This document shows, in pieces, positions 1 to 9,600 of a stretch of DNA of 64,000 nt (the first letter of the stretch is position 1; each line of letters begins with the position of its first letter). The translations under genes were made by a program, and so were the position numbers. The DNA lies in assembly GCA_016707685.1 (NCBI GenBank), contig JADJHE010000011.1, positions 62,001 through 126,000 of the forward strand, written 5' to 3'. The notes under the pieces were generated by a model, which was not told where the DNA came from, did not search any database, and saw nothing but the letters and a program-made list of their open reading frames with translations. Origin of the DNA: Bacteroidota bacterium. GTDB lineage: Bacteria; Bacteroidota; Bacteroidia; 2-12-FULL-35-15.

Positions 1-2
1 GG

Positions 3-695
3 TTTTTGAAGTCTTCATTGGTAAAAAATGAAAAACAAGCATTGTCGATTAATGCAAAAATATTGTTTTATGAATTGTATGCTAGTTATTATAATTATAT
101 AGATGATTCTGAGAAGTGTTATGAATTTTCATTGAAATTAATTAAACTTATTGAAGTTTATCCGCAGGTAATTGAAACAAATGTCAATTTTCCTACACAG
201 TTTTTATACCGTCATAGTATTCAGTGTTATAATACAGGTAGGTATCATGAGTCGCTTGAATATATTTCGAGAATGGAATTGCTGAAGCCTAAAAGTGAAT
301 CGCAAAAATTAAATATCTTTCTAAAGGCATATAATACAAAGTTGAATGTGTATTTCAGGATGGGGAATTTGAAAAAATGTATTCAGCTGATTCCTGAAAT
401 CGAAAAATTACTCGATAAACATACCGATTCAGATAAATTATTGACAGAAATTATTTATTGGCAAGTAACTTCTTTGTTAATGATTACAGAAGAATACAAG
501 CAAGCCTTAAAATGGCTAGTAAAAGCTAATATTGCTCAAGATTCTAATATCCGTCAAGATTTAGAATGTATAGGAAGGATAATGGAAATTGTATGTATTG
601 AAATGATTAATCTTGTGATGTTTAGAATAAAAAGTAAATTAGTATATGATTTTGAACGCCCGTTTTTTTTTAATTTTATTTTTTCTTATACATAA
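3..695 (+). CDS. TPR-like helical protein, 5' partial
   Basis: The frame is open to the left edge of the window, so the start lies outside and the first visible ATG/TTG codons need not be starts. About 230 residues are visible. They are helical, rich in Leu, Tyr and Lys, with repeated helix pairs of the kind seen in tetratricopeptide-repeat proteins (for example around YHESLEYISRMELLKP and FRMGNLKKCIQLIPEIEKLL). No enzyme motif is visible. The last ~25 residues overlap the signal peptide of the next gene and look unlike the rest, so the natural C-terminus may be lost through a frameshift near the T run at 662-671. Function is unknown; large Bacteroidota TPR proteins of this look are usually annotated as hypothetical. 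Confidence 0.55.
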   Translation, partial: FLKSSLVKNEKQALSINAKILFYELYASYYNYIDDSEKCYEFSLKLIKLIEVYPQVIETNVNFPTQFLYRHSIQCYNTGRYHESLEYISRMELLKPKSESQKLNIFLKAYNTKLNVYFRMGNLKKCIQLIPEIEKLLDKHTDSDKLLTEIIYWQVTSLLMITEEYKQALKWLVKANIAQDSNIRQDLECIGRIMEIVCIEMINLVMFRIKSKLVYDFERPFFFNFIFSYT

Positions 696-2072
696 GCTTG
701 CGATTTCTCAAGTTGCTTATTTTGAAAAAATACTTGGCACTGCTCAGCAGGATTTGTCGCGTTCAATTGTCCAGCTTTCATCAAGTAGTTTGTTTGTTTT
801 AGGAAATTCGGGGTCAGGTAATTTAGGTGATATTGATATTTCTTTAGTGAAGTTGGATAAATTCGGAAATGAAGAATGGACGAATTATTATGGAGATGCA
901 AATTTGAATAATGGTTATTGTATAACGAAGTGTTCGGATGGAACTATTATAGTGCTTGGTGATGCACAAGTTTCGCCCGGAGATGCGGACATCTTAATTT
1001 ATAAACTAGATACGTTAGGTGGAATAATTTGGAGTTATGTCTATTCAACTCCCTTGAACGAGTCGGCAAAATACATTGAACAAACAATGGATGGTGGTTT
1101 TATTGCTGCTGGTTTTCAAACCGATACATTTGGTTTTAACAATTCATTGGTTTTGAAAATAGATGGAGCTGGTAACTTTTTGTGGGCAAAGTCGATTGGT
1201 GGCAATGACAATGATTATGCATCAGCGATAAAAGAATTGCCAAGCGGTAATTTTATTTTATCGGCTGATACAAAAAGTCAAGGTGCTGGTGGATATGATG
1301 TTGAGTTGAGTAAATTAAATTCAGTTGGCAACGTTATTTGGCAGTATACCTATGGCGATTCGGTGAACAATGGAAGTCAAGGGATTTACATTTCATCTGA
1401 TTATCATATTTTGTCGTATGGAGAAACGGAGCGCACCCCAGCTTCTTATTTCGATATGTTTTTAGAAAAATTGACACCAATGGGGTTAGTAGTTGGAAGA
1501 AGTATTATGGTGCTATCAATAGAGCCGATGCGTGCTTTTCAATGACAGAGAATTCTTCTGGTGAATTTTTCCTAACTGGATATAGTAATACATTTAATGG
1601 TGGTCAGGCAATGGATTTGGCACTCATAAAAACAGATGCAAATGGGAACCAGCTTTGGGGGAGAGGTTATGGTGGACAAGGGGTTGATATTGGATATTCC
1701 ATTATTCCTTCGATTAACAATGGTTATTACATTGTGGGTAAATATTTTGATGTCGAATTTTCTGATGATCAATATTATTTGCTTCATGTTGATGCTGTTT
1801 TTGGCGGCTTATCATCAATTATTGAAGATGCAGCAATCGATTTTTCAATTTTTCCAAACCCATCAAATGGTAAATTTTGGGTAAGTATTGGTCAGCAAGC
1901 AGAAGCATATCAAGTGCGTTTGTATTCCATAGTAGGGGATTTGGTATATGAAGCAAATCATTCTAATAGTAATGGTTTTGAGGCGATTGATGTAAATATT
2001 GCAAAGGGAGTTTATTTTGTGGAGATGCTTCAAGGTGCAAGGTCTTTTCGAAAAAAAATAGTCATCAATTGA
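646..2072 (+). CDS. T9SS type A sorting-domain protein with propeller-like repeats (frameshifted)
   Basis: A secreted cell-surface or extracellular protein. An N-terminal signal peptide ends near AISQ. About seven ~50-residue repeats follow, each with a pattern like DGGFIAAG followed by a W..Y or W..S segment, suggesting a beta-propeller. The C-terminus has a T9SS type A sorting domain (FSIFPNPSNGKF, later GVYFVEM, ending KKIVIN). The frame breaks near 1492-1496: adding one T to 'gttgg' gives a continuous reading ...GLVVWKKYYGAINRAD..., so this is probably a sequencing deletion. The start at 646 overlaps the preceding gene but gives a convincing signal peptide. The sorting domain says it leaves through the SprA-containing T9SS; the ligand or role is not visible. 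Confidence 0.8.
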
Positions 2073-2093
2073 TAAGGATAAACAGTAAGAAAC

Positions 2094-2124
2094 TTGTAGT
2101 TTTCAAAATTTTGCACTAAACTTG
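2094..2124 (+). promoter_or_regulatory. Bacteroidota-type promoter for the 2151 gene
   Basis: TTG at 2094-2096 and TAAACTTG at 2117-2124 (consensus TAnnTTTG, one mismatch) are separated by 20 bases, close to the known Bacteroidota spacing. The start codon follows 26 bases downstream. Confidence 0.4.
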
Positions 2125-2150
2125 TATAGTAAACTTAAAAATAGTAAAAC

Positions 2151-2882
2151 ATGAAAAAAATTATACTTTCTTTTACAATGGTTGCTTTAGGCTTTTTGGC
2201 AGCAAAAGCACAATCATTAATGCTTCATGATAGTGGTGGAAATAACATCAGTGGAACAACAGTAAACGTGAATACCGCAGATGTAAATTCTCAAGTAGCT
2301 TACCATGCAGAAGTGCATAACATGGCAGGAGTAGCTAAAAATGTGAAAGTAAAACGCTACAGAGTATCTGTTCAGCCCTTAGCATTTGGTGATTTTTGCT
2401 GGACAGCATGTTATGATCCAAGTGTAGATTTATCGCCTTTAGGAATATCATTAGCTGCAGGAACAACAAACGATACATCGTTTATTGCACATTATACTCC
2501 AAATGGAGAAGTCGGAACATCTACCTATAAATTTACATTTTTTGATGCAGCTAATCCAAATGATTCGGTTTCATTTACATTGAACTTTAATATTGCAGTA
2601 GGGATAAATGAAGCACAAGCGAATGCTACCGTTTCAAATATGTATCCAAACCCAGCAAGTACTTTCGTGTCAATGAAATATGATGTGAACGAATATGCAA
2701 AAACGGCAAAAATTGTAGTTTTCGATATGTTAGGCAAAATGGTGAAAGAATTGGTATTAGATGAGAAGCAAGGTGTTGCGAAATTAAATGTTAGCGACCT
2801 TAATTCAGGTGTTTATTTTTATTCTTTCTTGGTGGATGAAAAGGCAATTATTACTAAAAAATTAGTAGTAAGCACAAAATAA
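2151..2882 (+). CDS. Secreted protein with T9SS type A sorting domain
   Basis: A 243-residue secreted protein. The signal peptide ends at KAQ (residue 21). Residues ~22-145 form a beta-rich domain of unknown family with one nearby Cys pair (FCWTAC), which could form a disulfide. Residues ~160-243 are a T9SS type A sorting domain: NMYPNPAST, KIVVFDMLGKMV, LNSGVYFYSF and a basic KKLVVSTK end. It probably becomes attached to the surface or released through the T9SS. It is monocistronic, with its own promoter upstream and a strong hairpin terminator at 2908-2939. The N-terminal domain resembles immunoglobulin-like modules, but I cannot name it. Confidence 0.85.
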   Translation: MKKIILSFTMVALGFLAAKAQSLMLHDSGGNNISGTTVNVNTADVNSQVAYHAEVHNMAGVAKNVKVKRYRVSVQPLAFGDFCWTACYDPSVDLSPLGISLAAGTTNDTSFIAHYTPNGEVGTSTYKFTFFDAANPNDSVSFTLNFNIAVGINEAQANATVSNMYPNPASTFVSMKYDVNEYAKTAKIVVFDMLGKMVKELVLDEKQGVAKLNVSDLNSGVYFYSFLVDEKAIITKKLVVSTK

Positions 2883-2886
2883 TAAT

Positions 2887-3575
2887 TTAGAGTTTTAACA
2901 ACTCATTAGCCAGTATTGTCATGCCAATACTGGCTTTTTCTTTTATAGTAGTTAGGTTTGCTATTCCATTCACTTTAACATCACTCGGATCGATTAAATA
3001 TTTTGGAGTAGTGGTTGGAATGTAATCGATTAATCCAGCAGCTGGGTAGACAGCAAGGGATGTTCCAATAACAACAAAATAATCAGCTTTCTCGGCTAAA
3101 AAATAGGCTTGTTCCATCATTGGAACCATTTCGCCAAACCAAACAATGTGTGGTCGTAGTTGAGAGCCCTTAGCACATTTTTCACCTAATTTAATTTCCG
3201 AACCTTTAATGTTGTATACAAGGAAGGGTCTATGCTGCTGCGGCTTTTGGTTATTTCCCCATGTAAGTGAAGTACTTTTTTTGAGCCAGCCCTTTCATGC
3301 AAATCATCAATATTTTGAGTGATAATTTGAACATCAAATTTATCTTCAAGTTCCACTAAAATTTTGTGAGCTTCGTTGGGTTTAGCATCTAAAATTTGTT
3401 GTCGTCTTTTGTTGTAAAATTCAAGGACCAAAGCTTTGTTTTTTTCCCATGCTTGGGGCGTTGCAACATCGTTTATGTCGTATTCTTCCCACAATCCATT
3501 ACTGTCGCGGAATGTTTTTATTCCACTTTCTGCACTTATTCCTGCACCAGAAAATACGACTAGTTTTGGCTTCAT
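2887..3575 (-). CDS. cobB: Sir2-family NAD-dependent protein deacylase (frameshifted)
   Basis: Removes acyl groups from lysines using NAD+. Visible motifs are the NAD-binding GAGISAESG (residues 10-18), TFRD, the TQNIDDLHERAG segment and the catalytic His in LHLHG (~105). EFYNKR carries Tyr-x-x-Arg (54 and 57), the signature of class III sirtuins (CobB/SIRT5) that prefer succinyl and malonyl lysines. The frame breaks near 3219-3222; adding one base gives ...DPSLVYNIKGSEIKLGEKC..., matching the family. Only one Cys is seen where four zinc-binding Cys often occur, so zinc is probably absent. Total length ~230 residues is normal. The gene is convergent with the 2151 gene and shares its 3' end with that gene's terminator. 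Confidence 0.85.
2908..2939 (+). terminator. Rho-independent terminator inside the end of the opposing sirtuin gene
   Basis: A perfect 11-bp stem (2908-2918 with 2925-2935) and 6-base loop, followed by a T run, lies 25 bases after the stop of the 2151 gene. It falls within the last codons of the convergent Sir2 gene. Confidence 0.75.
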
Positions 3576-3640
3576 TAATCGCTAATATAAAAATTATAAT
3601 TCATATTCCTATTTTGGGGTATTAAAATATATTCAATCGC

Positions 3641-3669
3641 TTGTATTTATTGAGAATTTGTTATATTCG
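3641..3669 (+). promoter_or_regulatory. Probable maeB promoter
   Basis: TTG at 3641-3643, 18 bases, then TATATTCG at 3662-3669 (7 of 8 to TAnnTTTG), with the maeB ATG 23 bases further on. Confidence 0.35.
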
Positions 3670-3692
3670 CAATTCAAAATTTTTATATAAAA

Positions 3693-5963
3693 ATGGCAAA
3701 ATTCAGAAAGCAAGATGCGTTAGATTACCATTCTCAAGGAAGACCAGGTAAAATTGAAGTAATACCAACAAAACCGCATAGTTCACAGCGTGATTTATCA
3801 TTGGCATATTCGCCAGGTGTAGCAGAACCATGTTTGGAAATTGAAAAAAATCCAGAAGATGCTTATAAATACACCGCAAAAGGAAATTTAGTTGCTGTTA
3901 TTTCAAATGGAACAGCGGTATTGGGCTTGGGTAATATTGGCGCTTTAGCATCTAAGCCTGTGATGGAAGGGAAAGGTTTGTTGTTTAAAATATTTGCAGA
4001 TATCGATGTGTTCGATATTGAAGTAGATACAACCGATGTGGATGCGTTTGTGAATACAGTAAAAGCAATTTCACCAACATTTAATGGAATAAATTTAGAA
4101 GACATCAAAGCACCAGAATGTTTTGAAATTGAACGTAGGTTAAAAGAAGAATTGAATATTCCTTTGATGCACGATGATCAGCATGGTACTGCAATTATTT
4201 CTGCTGCTGCATTGTTGAATGCTTGTGAAGTGGCAAAGAAAAAAATTGAGAAGGTAAAGATTGTAGTGAATGGTGCAGGAGCTTCTGCTATTTCATGTGC
4301 GAAACTTTACATTGCTGTTGGTGCAAAAAAGGAAAACATTACCATGTTGGATAGTAAAGGTGTTTTGAGTGTTGATCGTGATGATTTAGATGCTCAAAAA
4401 ACATTTTTTGCAACAACCAACAAAAAATTAAAAACATTAGAAGAAGCGATTAAAGATGCGGATGTTTTTGTTGGTCTTTCAAAAGGAAATGTGGTAAGTC
4501 AGAAAATGGTTCAATCCATGGCAAAGCGACCAATTGTATTTGCATTAGCGAATCCAGATCCTGAAATTCCATACAAAGATGCGATTGAAGCTCGTCCTGA
4601 TTTAATAATGGCAACCGGTAGAAGTGATCATCCTAATCAAGTAAACAACGTTCTAGGTTTTCCTTTTATTTTTAGAGGTGCATTGGATGTAAGAGCAACA
4701 CAGATTAATGAAGCAATGAAGTTGGCTGCTGTATATGCAATTGCGAATCTTGCTAAGGAACCAGTGCCAGAAACTGTTAATTTGGCTTACGATTCCAAGA
4801 ACATTACGTTTGGTCCAGAATACATAATTCCTAAACCAATCGACCCTCGTTTGATTTATACCGTAGCACCTGCTGTTGCTAAAGCAGCCATGGAATCGGG
4901 AGTTGCACAGTTCAAGATTACAGATTGGGAAGCATACACTCAAGAATTGATTAATCGTTTAGGTTTAGATAATAAGCTTATTCGAAACATAACCAATAAA
5001 GCAAAACAAAATCCGAAACGTGTTGTATTTGCTGAAGCAGATCATTACAAAATATTGAAAGCTGCTCAGCAAGTTGCTGATGAAGGAATTGCAAAACCAA
5101 TATTGTTAGGGGATGTTGAAAAAATTAAAAAATTGATTGCGGATAATAATCTGGATTTAGGAGACATTCCAATCATTGATCCTCGTAGCAAATCGGAAGA
5201 AGACAGACGTTATGCATTTGGTGATTTGTTCTTTAAAAAACGCCAACGTAGAGGTTTTACACTCTACGAAGCCCGTAAAATAATGAAGGAACGTAATCAT
5301 TTTGGTGCAATGATGGTAGAGACAGGTGCTGCAGATGCTTTGATTTCGGGTTTAACACGAAAATATTCCGATCCAATTAAACCAGCATTGCAAATTATCG
5401 GAGTTCAGGAAGGGGTAAAACGTGTTGCAGGGATGTACATTATGAATACCAAACAAGGGCCTTACTTTTTTGCAGATACAACAATGAATGTTAATCCTAC
5501 AGTACAGGAATTAGTTGATATAACTGTTCTTTCAGCAAACAGTGTAAAGAAATTAAATATTACGCCTCGTATTGCATTGTTATCATATTCAAACTTTGGC
5601 TCAACTGAAGGAGAAATTCCAAACAAAGTACGAGAAGCGGTGGAAATATTACACAAAAATTACCCAGGAATGATTGTAGATGGAGAGATGCAAGCCAATT
5701 TTGCATTAAATAACGAGTTGTTGAAAGAGCAATTTCCATTTTCTGATTTGGTAGATAAAAAAGTGAATACCCTTATTTTTCCTAATCTAGCAGCAGGTAA
5801 TATTGCTTACAAATTAATTCAAGAGATGGGTGGAGCAGAAGCCATCGGTCCGGTATTGATTGGAATGAAAAAACCTGTTCATATTTTGCAATTAGGAAGC
5901 TCTGTTCGAGAAATTGTGAACATGGTAACGATTGCAGTGGTAGATGCTCAATCAAAAAAGTAA
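3693..5963 (+). CDS. maeB: NADP-dependent malic enzyme with C-terminal phosphotransacetylase-like domain
   Basis: Cytoplasmic oxidative decarboxylation of malate to pyruvate, supplying NADPH and linking the TCA cycle to pyruvate. The 756-residue length is that of MaeB-type fusion enzymes. The malic domain (1-~160) has GLGNIGALASKPVMEGK (78-94). The NAD-binding domain (~160-400) has DDQHGTA (161-167) and VNGAGASA (192-199). From ~430 to the end there is a phosphate acetyltransferase-like domain, which in this family senses acetyl-CoA rather than acting as the transferase. The start ATG is preceded by a plausible promoter. It heads the maeB-ruvA-sprA run, a gene order I know from many Bacteroidota, with only 38 bases to ruvA. 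Confidence 0.95.
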   Translation: MAKFRKQDALDYHSQGRPGKIEVIPTKPHSSQRDLSLAYSPGVAEPCLEIEKNPEDAYKYTAKGNLVAVISNGTAVLGLGNIGALASKPVMEGKGLLFKIFADIDVFDIEVDTTDVDAFVNTVKAISPTFNGINLEDIKAPECFEIERRLKEELNIPLMHDDQHGTAIISAAALLNACEVAKKKIEKVKIVVNGAGASAISCAKLYIAVGAKKENITMLDSKGVLSVDRDDLDAQKTFFATTNKKLKTLEEAIKDADVFVGLSKGNVVSQKMVQSMAKRPIVFALANPDPEIPYKDAIEARPDLIMATGRSDHPNQVNNVLGFPFIFRGALDVRATQINEAMKLAAVYAIANLAKEPVPETVNLAYDSKNITFGPEYIIPKPIDPRLIYTVAPAVAKAAMESGVAQFKITDWEAYTQELINRLGLDNKLIRNITNKAKQNPKRVVFAEADHYKILKAAQQVADEGIAKPILLGDVEKIKKLIADNNLDLGDIPIIDPRSKSEEDRRYAFGDLFFKKRQRRGFTLYEARKIMKERNHFGAMMVETGAADALISGLTRKYSDPIKPALQIIGVQEGVKRVAGMYIMNTKQGPYFFADTTMNVNPTVQELVDITVLSANSVKKLNITPRIALLSYSNFGSTEGEIPNKVREAVEILHKNYPGMIVDGEMQANFALNNELLKEQFPFSDLVDKKVNTLIFPNLAAGNIAYKLIQEMGGAEAIGPVLIGMKKPVHILQLGSSVREIVNMVTIAVVDAQSKK

Positions 5964-6001
5964 GCAACCAAATTTTAAAAGTACGTCTTTAATTCACAAA
6001 C

Positions 6002-6589
6002 ATGATTTATCATATAGAAGGGAAGTTAGTTGAAAAAACACCAACCTATGCCGTAGTAGAAGCTGCTGGTGTAGGATATGTGATGCAAATTTCACTCAAT
6101 ACATTTTCAAAAATTGGAGAAAACGAAAAGTGTAAATTATATACAGAACAATTGTATGTAAGAGACGATATGCCTCGTTTTTTTGGTTTTGCTGACATTG
6201 CAGAACGAAATTTATTTCGAATGCTGGTATCTGTTTCAGGCGTTGGTGGAACAAGTGCACTGCTTATGTTGTCGTCTTTATCGGCTGCCGAAATTCAGGC
6301 AGCAATAGCTACAGGCAATGTTGCTCTGATAAAGAGTGTAAAAGGAATTGGGGAGAAAACAGCACAACGAATCATTGTAGATTTAAAAGGAAAGATGGGA
6401 AAAGACGAATTGTCTTCCGATTTTTTTGTTACATCAAACAATACTTTAAAAGAAGAAGCGTTATCTGCTCTTGTGGCCTTAGGCTTTAATAAATCAGGTG
6501 CTGATAAAGTGTTAGATAAAATAGTAAAAACAGAAGGAACAGGATTAAGTGTTGAGCAGTTAATTAAATCGGCATTAAAAAATTTATAG
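6002..6589 (+). CDS. ruvA: Holliday junction DNA helicase subunit RuvA
   Basis: Binds four-way junctions as a tetramer and loads RuvB for branch migration in recombination repair. At 195 residues it is normal length. Domain I is the OB fold (MIYHIEGKLVEK...GVGYVMQIS, 1-65). Domain II has two helix-hairpin-helix motifs (LVSVSGVGGTSAL ~77-90 and SVKGIGEKTAQRIIVDLKGKM ~112-132). Domain III (~148-195) is the RuvB-contacting three-helix bundle (EEALSALVALGF). It sits 38 bases after maeB and 13 bases before sprA, so the three are probably co-transcribed. Confidence 0.97.
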   Translation: MIYHIEGKLVEKTPTYAVVEAAGVGYVMQISLNTFSKIGENEKCKLYTEQLYVRDDMPRFFGFADIAERNLFRMLVSVSGVGGTSALLMLSSLSAAEIQAAIATGNVALIKSVKGIGEKTAQRIIVDLKGKMGKDELSSDFFVTSNNTLKEEALSALVALGFNKSGADKVLDKIVKTEGTGLSVEQLIKSALKNL

Positions 6590-6602
6590 GGATTTAAAAG
6601 TA

Positions 6603-9600
6603 GTGAGTACCTCCATCTTAAAATATACTGCAATTGCTGGGATTTCTGTCGCATTGCTGTCGGTAATTATAACTACCGATGCTAAGATGAGTTCTTATAA
6701 TCATGCTCAGCGTGCAATTGATAACAACACGTTTGTTGTTGTGGATACTCCTGATATTGATTTGCCTTACAATTTTAATGATCAATCAACAGGTGATCCT
6801 TTGAATTATCCAAATTCAGGTGGATTAATGTTAAATAATCCTTCCAATATTTCAACAAACGTAGAGTACGATCCAACTACTGGAAATTACAATATTAATC
6901 AAACCATGGGTGGCATGAATTACCGTCCACCAACCTACATGGAAAGTGAAGAATACCAGGATTATCAATTTAAGCAGCAGGTGAAAAAATATTGGAGTTC
7001 TCGTTCACATGCTGAAACACAAAACAATCAAAGTAGTACAACATTCCAAAGTTAAATGTTGGTGGCGAAATTTTTGATCGAATTTTTGGTGGGAATACAG
7101 TCGACATTCGTCCGAATGGTTCAGCTGAATTAATTTTTGCATACAGAGGCACAAAAACAGATAATCCTGCTTTACCTGAAAGACAGCGTAAAATAAACAC
7201 ATTCGATTTTGATATGAAAATCCAATTGAATGTGATTGGTAAAATTGGAGTTAAATTAAAACTAACAACCAGCTACAATACCGAAGCTACATTCGATTTT
7301 GAAAATCAAATGAAGTTGGAGTATACGGGTTATGAAGATGAAATTATAAAAAAGATTGAAGCGGGTAACGTAAGTATGCCGCTCAATGGTTCGTTGATTA
7401 CTGGTAGCCAAACGCTATTTGGCGTTAAAACACAATTACAATTCGGCCGGTTAACAGTAACAGGTATCGCTTCTCAACAAAAAGGAAAAAAATCGGAGGT
7501 AGAGGTGACGGGTGGTGCTCAAGTTAGCAGATACGAGGTAAACGGTGATGCATACGAAGCAAATAAACATTATTTCTTAGGACAATATTTTAGAGATAAT
7601 TACAACACAGCCTTATCTGGCTTACCATTTATAAATTCAGGAGTTAGTATTACACGTTTAGAGGTTTGGGTTTCGAATACAAACAACTCAACAACCGATG
7701 TACGTGATGTTGTGAGTTTTTCTGAATTAGCAGAAGATGGAACTCATATTCCGCCTAATCAAACAGTGGGTAGTTATGTTGCCGATTTACAAACAGATGT
7801 ATTCCCATACAACGATCAGAATAATTTATATTCTAGAATGATTAATTTGCCGGGTGTGCGAGATATTACCACATCCGTTCCTACTATTATTAACAATCCC
7901 GGAAACACATTGCAACAAACTGTAAACTTTGAAAAGTACAATGCGCGTAAATTACAACCATCAGAATATTCGTACAACAGTCGTTTAGGTTTCATTTCCC
8001 TAAATCAACAATTAAATCCAGATCAAATTCTTTCTGTTGCTTATGAGTACACGTTGAACGGACAATTTTATAAAGTTGGTGAACTATCAACAGACGGTGT
8101 GAATGCACCACAAGCGTTGTACTTAAAATTATTAAAATCCTCAGTGCCTGTTCCTGCATATTACGATGCTGTTGCTGGACAACGTTTGCAAGCGCCACTT
8201 TGGGATTTGATGATGAAAAATGTATACTCTGTTGGGTCTTATCAAATTAATCCTAAAGATTTTAAGTTTGATGTGTTTTATACCAATGCACAAACAGGTA
8301 CAGATATCAACTATCTACCAGTCTCCGATTGCCAAACTGGCATTAAAGGGAAAACATTAATCCAAGTATTATCACTCGATCGTTTGAATCAACAAAATGA
8401 TCAATCGCCCGATGGTGTTTTTGACTTTATTGATGGTGTAACAATCAATGCAAATAATGGTCGTGTTATATTTCCAGTAGTAGAACCTTTTGGTAGTTAT
8501 TTGGCTTCAAAATTTTCAAGCTGTAATCCAACAGAATCGAATGCCTACGTTTTTAGTCAACTGTACGACTCCACAAAAACAAATGCAATTCAATTTCCAA
8601 ATTTAAATCGATTCAAAATAAAAGGACAATATCAATCATCTTCTAGTTCTGAAATTTCTTTAGGTGCTCCTAATGTTCCACAAGGTTCCGTAACAGTTAC
8701 TGCTGGTGGACAAGCATTAACGGAGAATGTGGATTATACTGTGGATTATACATTAGGTCGTGTTCGTATCATTAATGAAGGGATTTTAAATTCCGGTACA
8801 CCTATTAAAATTTCATTGGAAAGTAATGCGCTGTTTGCAATACAAGCAAAAACATTAATGGGCGCCCATTTGGATTATCGTATTAACAAAGATTTTAGTG
8901 TAGGAGGTACCATTTTGAATTTAACAGAACGTCCTGTTACTAAAAAAGTGAATCAAGGCGATGAACCTGTTTCAAATACTATTTGGGGATTGGATGGAAA
9001 TTATCGTACAGAAGCACCTTTCTTAACAAGAATCATCGATAAAATTCCGTTGATTGAAACAAAGGAAATGAGTACAATTACAGCAGCAGGAGAATTTGCT
9101 TATTTAGTTCCTGGCCATAGTAAAGCAGTAGGTAGAAATGGTAACTCATACGTAGATGATTTTGAGGGAAGTCAGTCGGCTATTGATATTCGATCTCCAT
9201 TTTCGTGGACATTGGCGAGTACACCACAAGGACAAGCAATTTTTCCAGAAGCCAGTTTAGATAGTTTACAACCAGGATTTAACCGTGCAAAATTAGCGTG
9301 GTACAATATCGATCCATTGTTTTTACGTCAAACTAACGATTTAACACCTAGCGGACCTCTTGGAATAAATACCACGGATATGTCCAATCATTTTACACGA
9401 GAGGTAATTGAGACTGAGGTATTTCCTAATAAGCAACCCCCAACAGGGCAAGCAACAAACATTGCAACATTCGATTTAGCTTATTATCCTAGCGAAAGAG
9501 GTCCTTATAATTATGATGTACAAGGTGTTTCTGGCGTTTCAGCTGGTTTAGCTCCTGATGGTAAGTTAAATAATCCAAGCACTCGTTGGGGTGGAATTAT

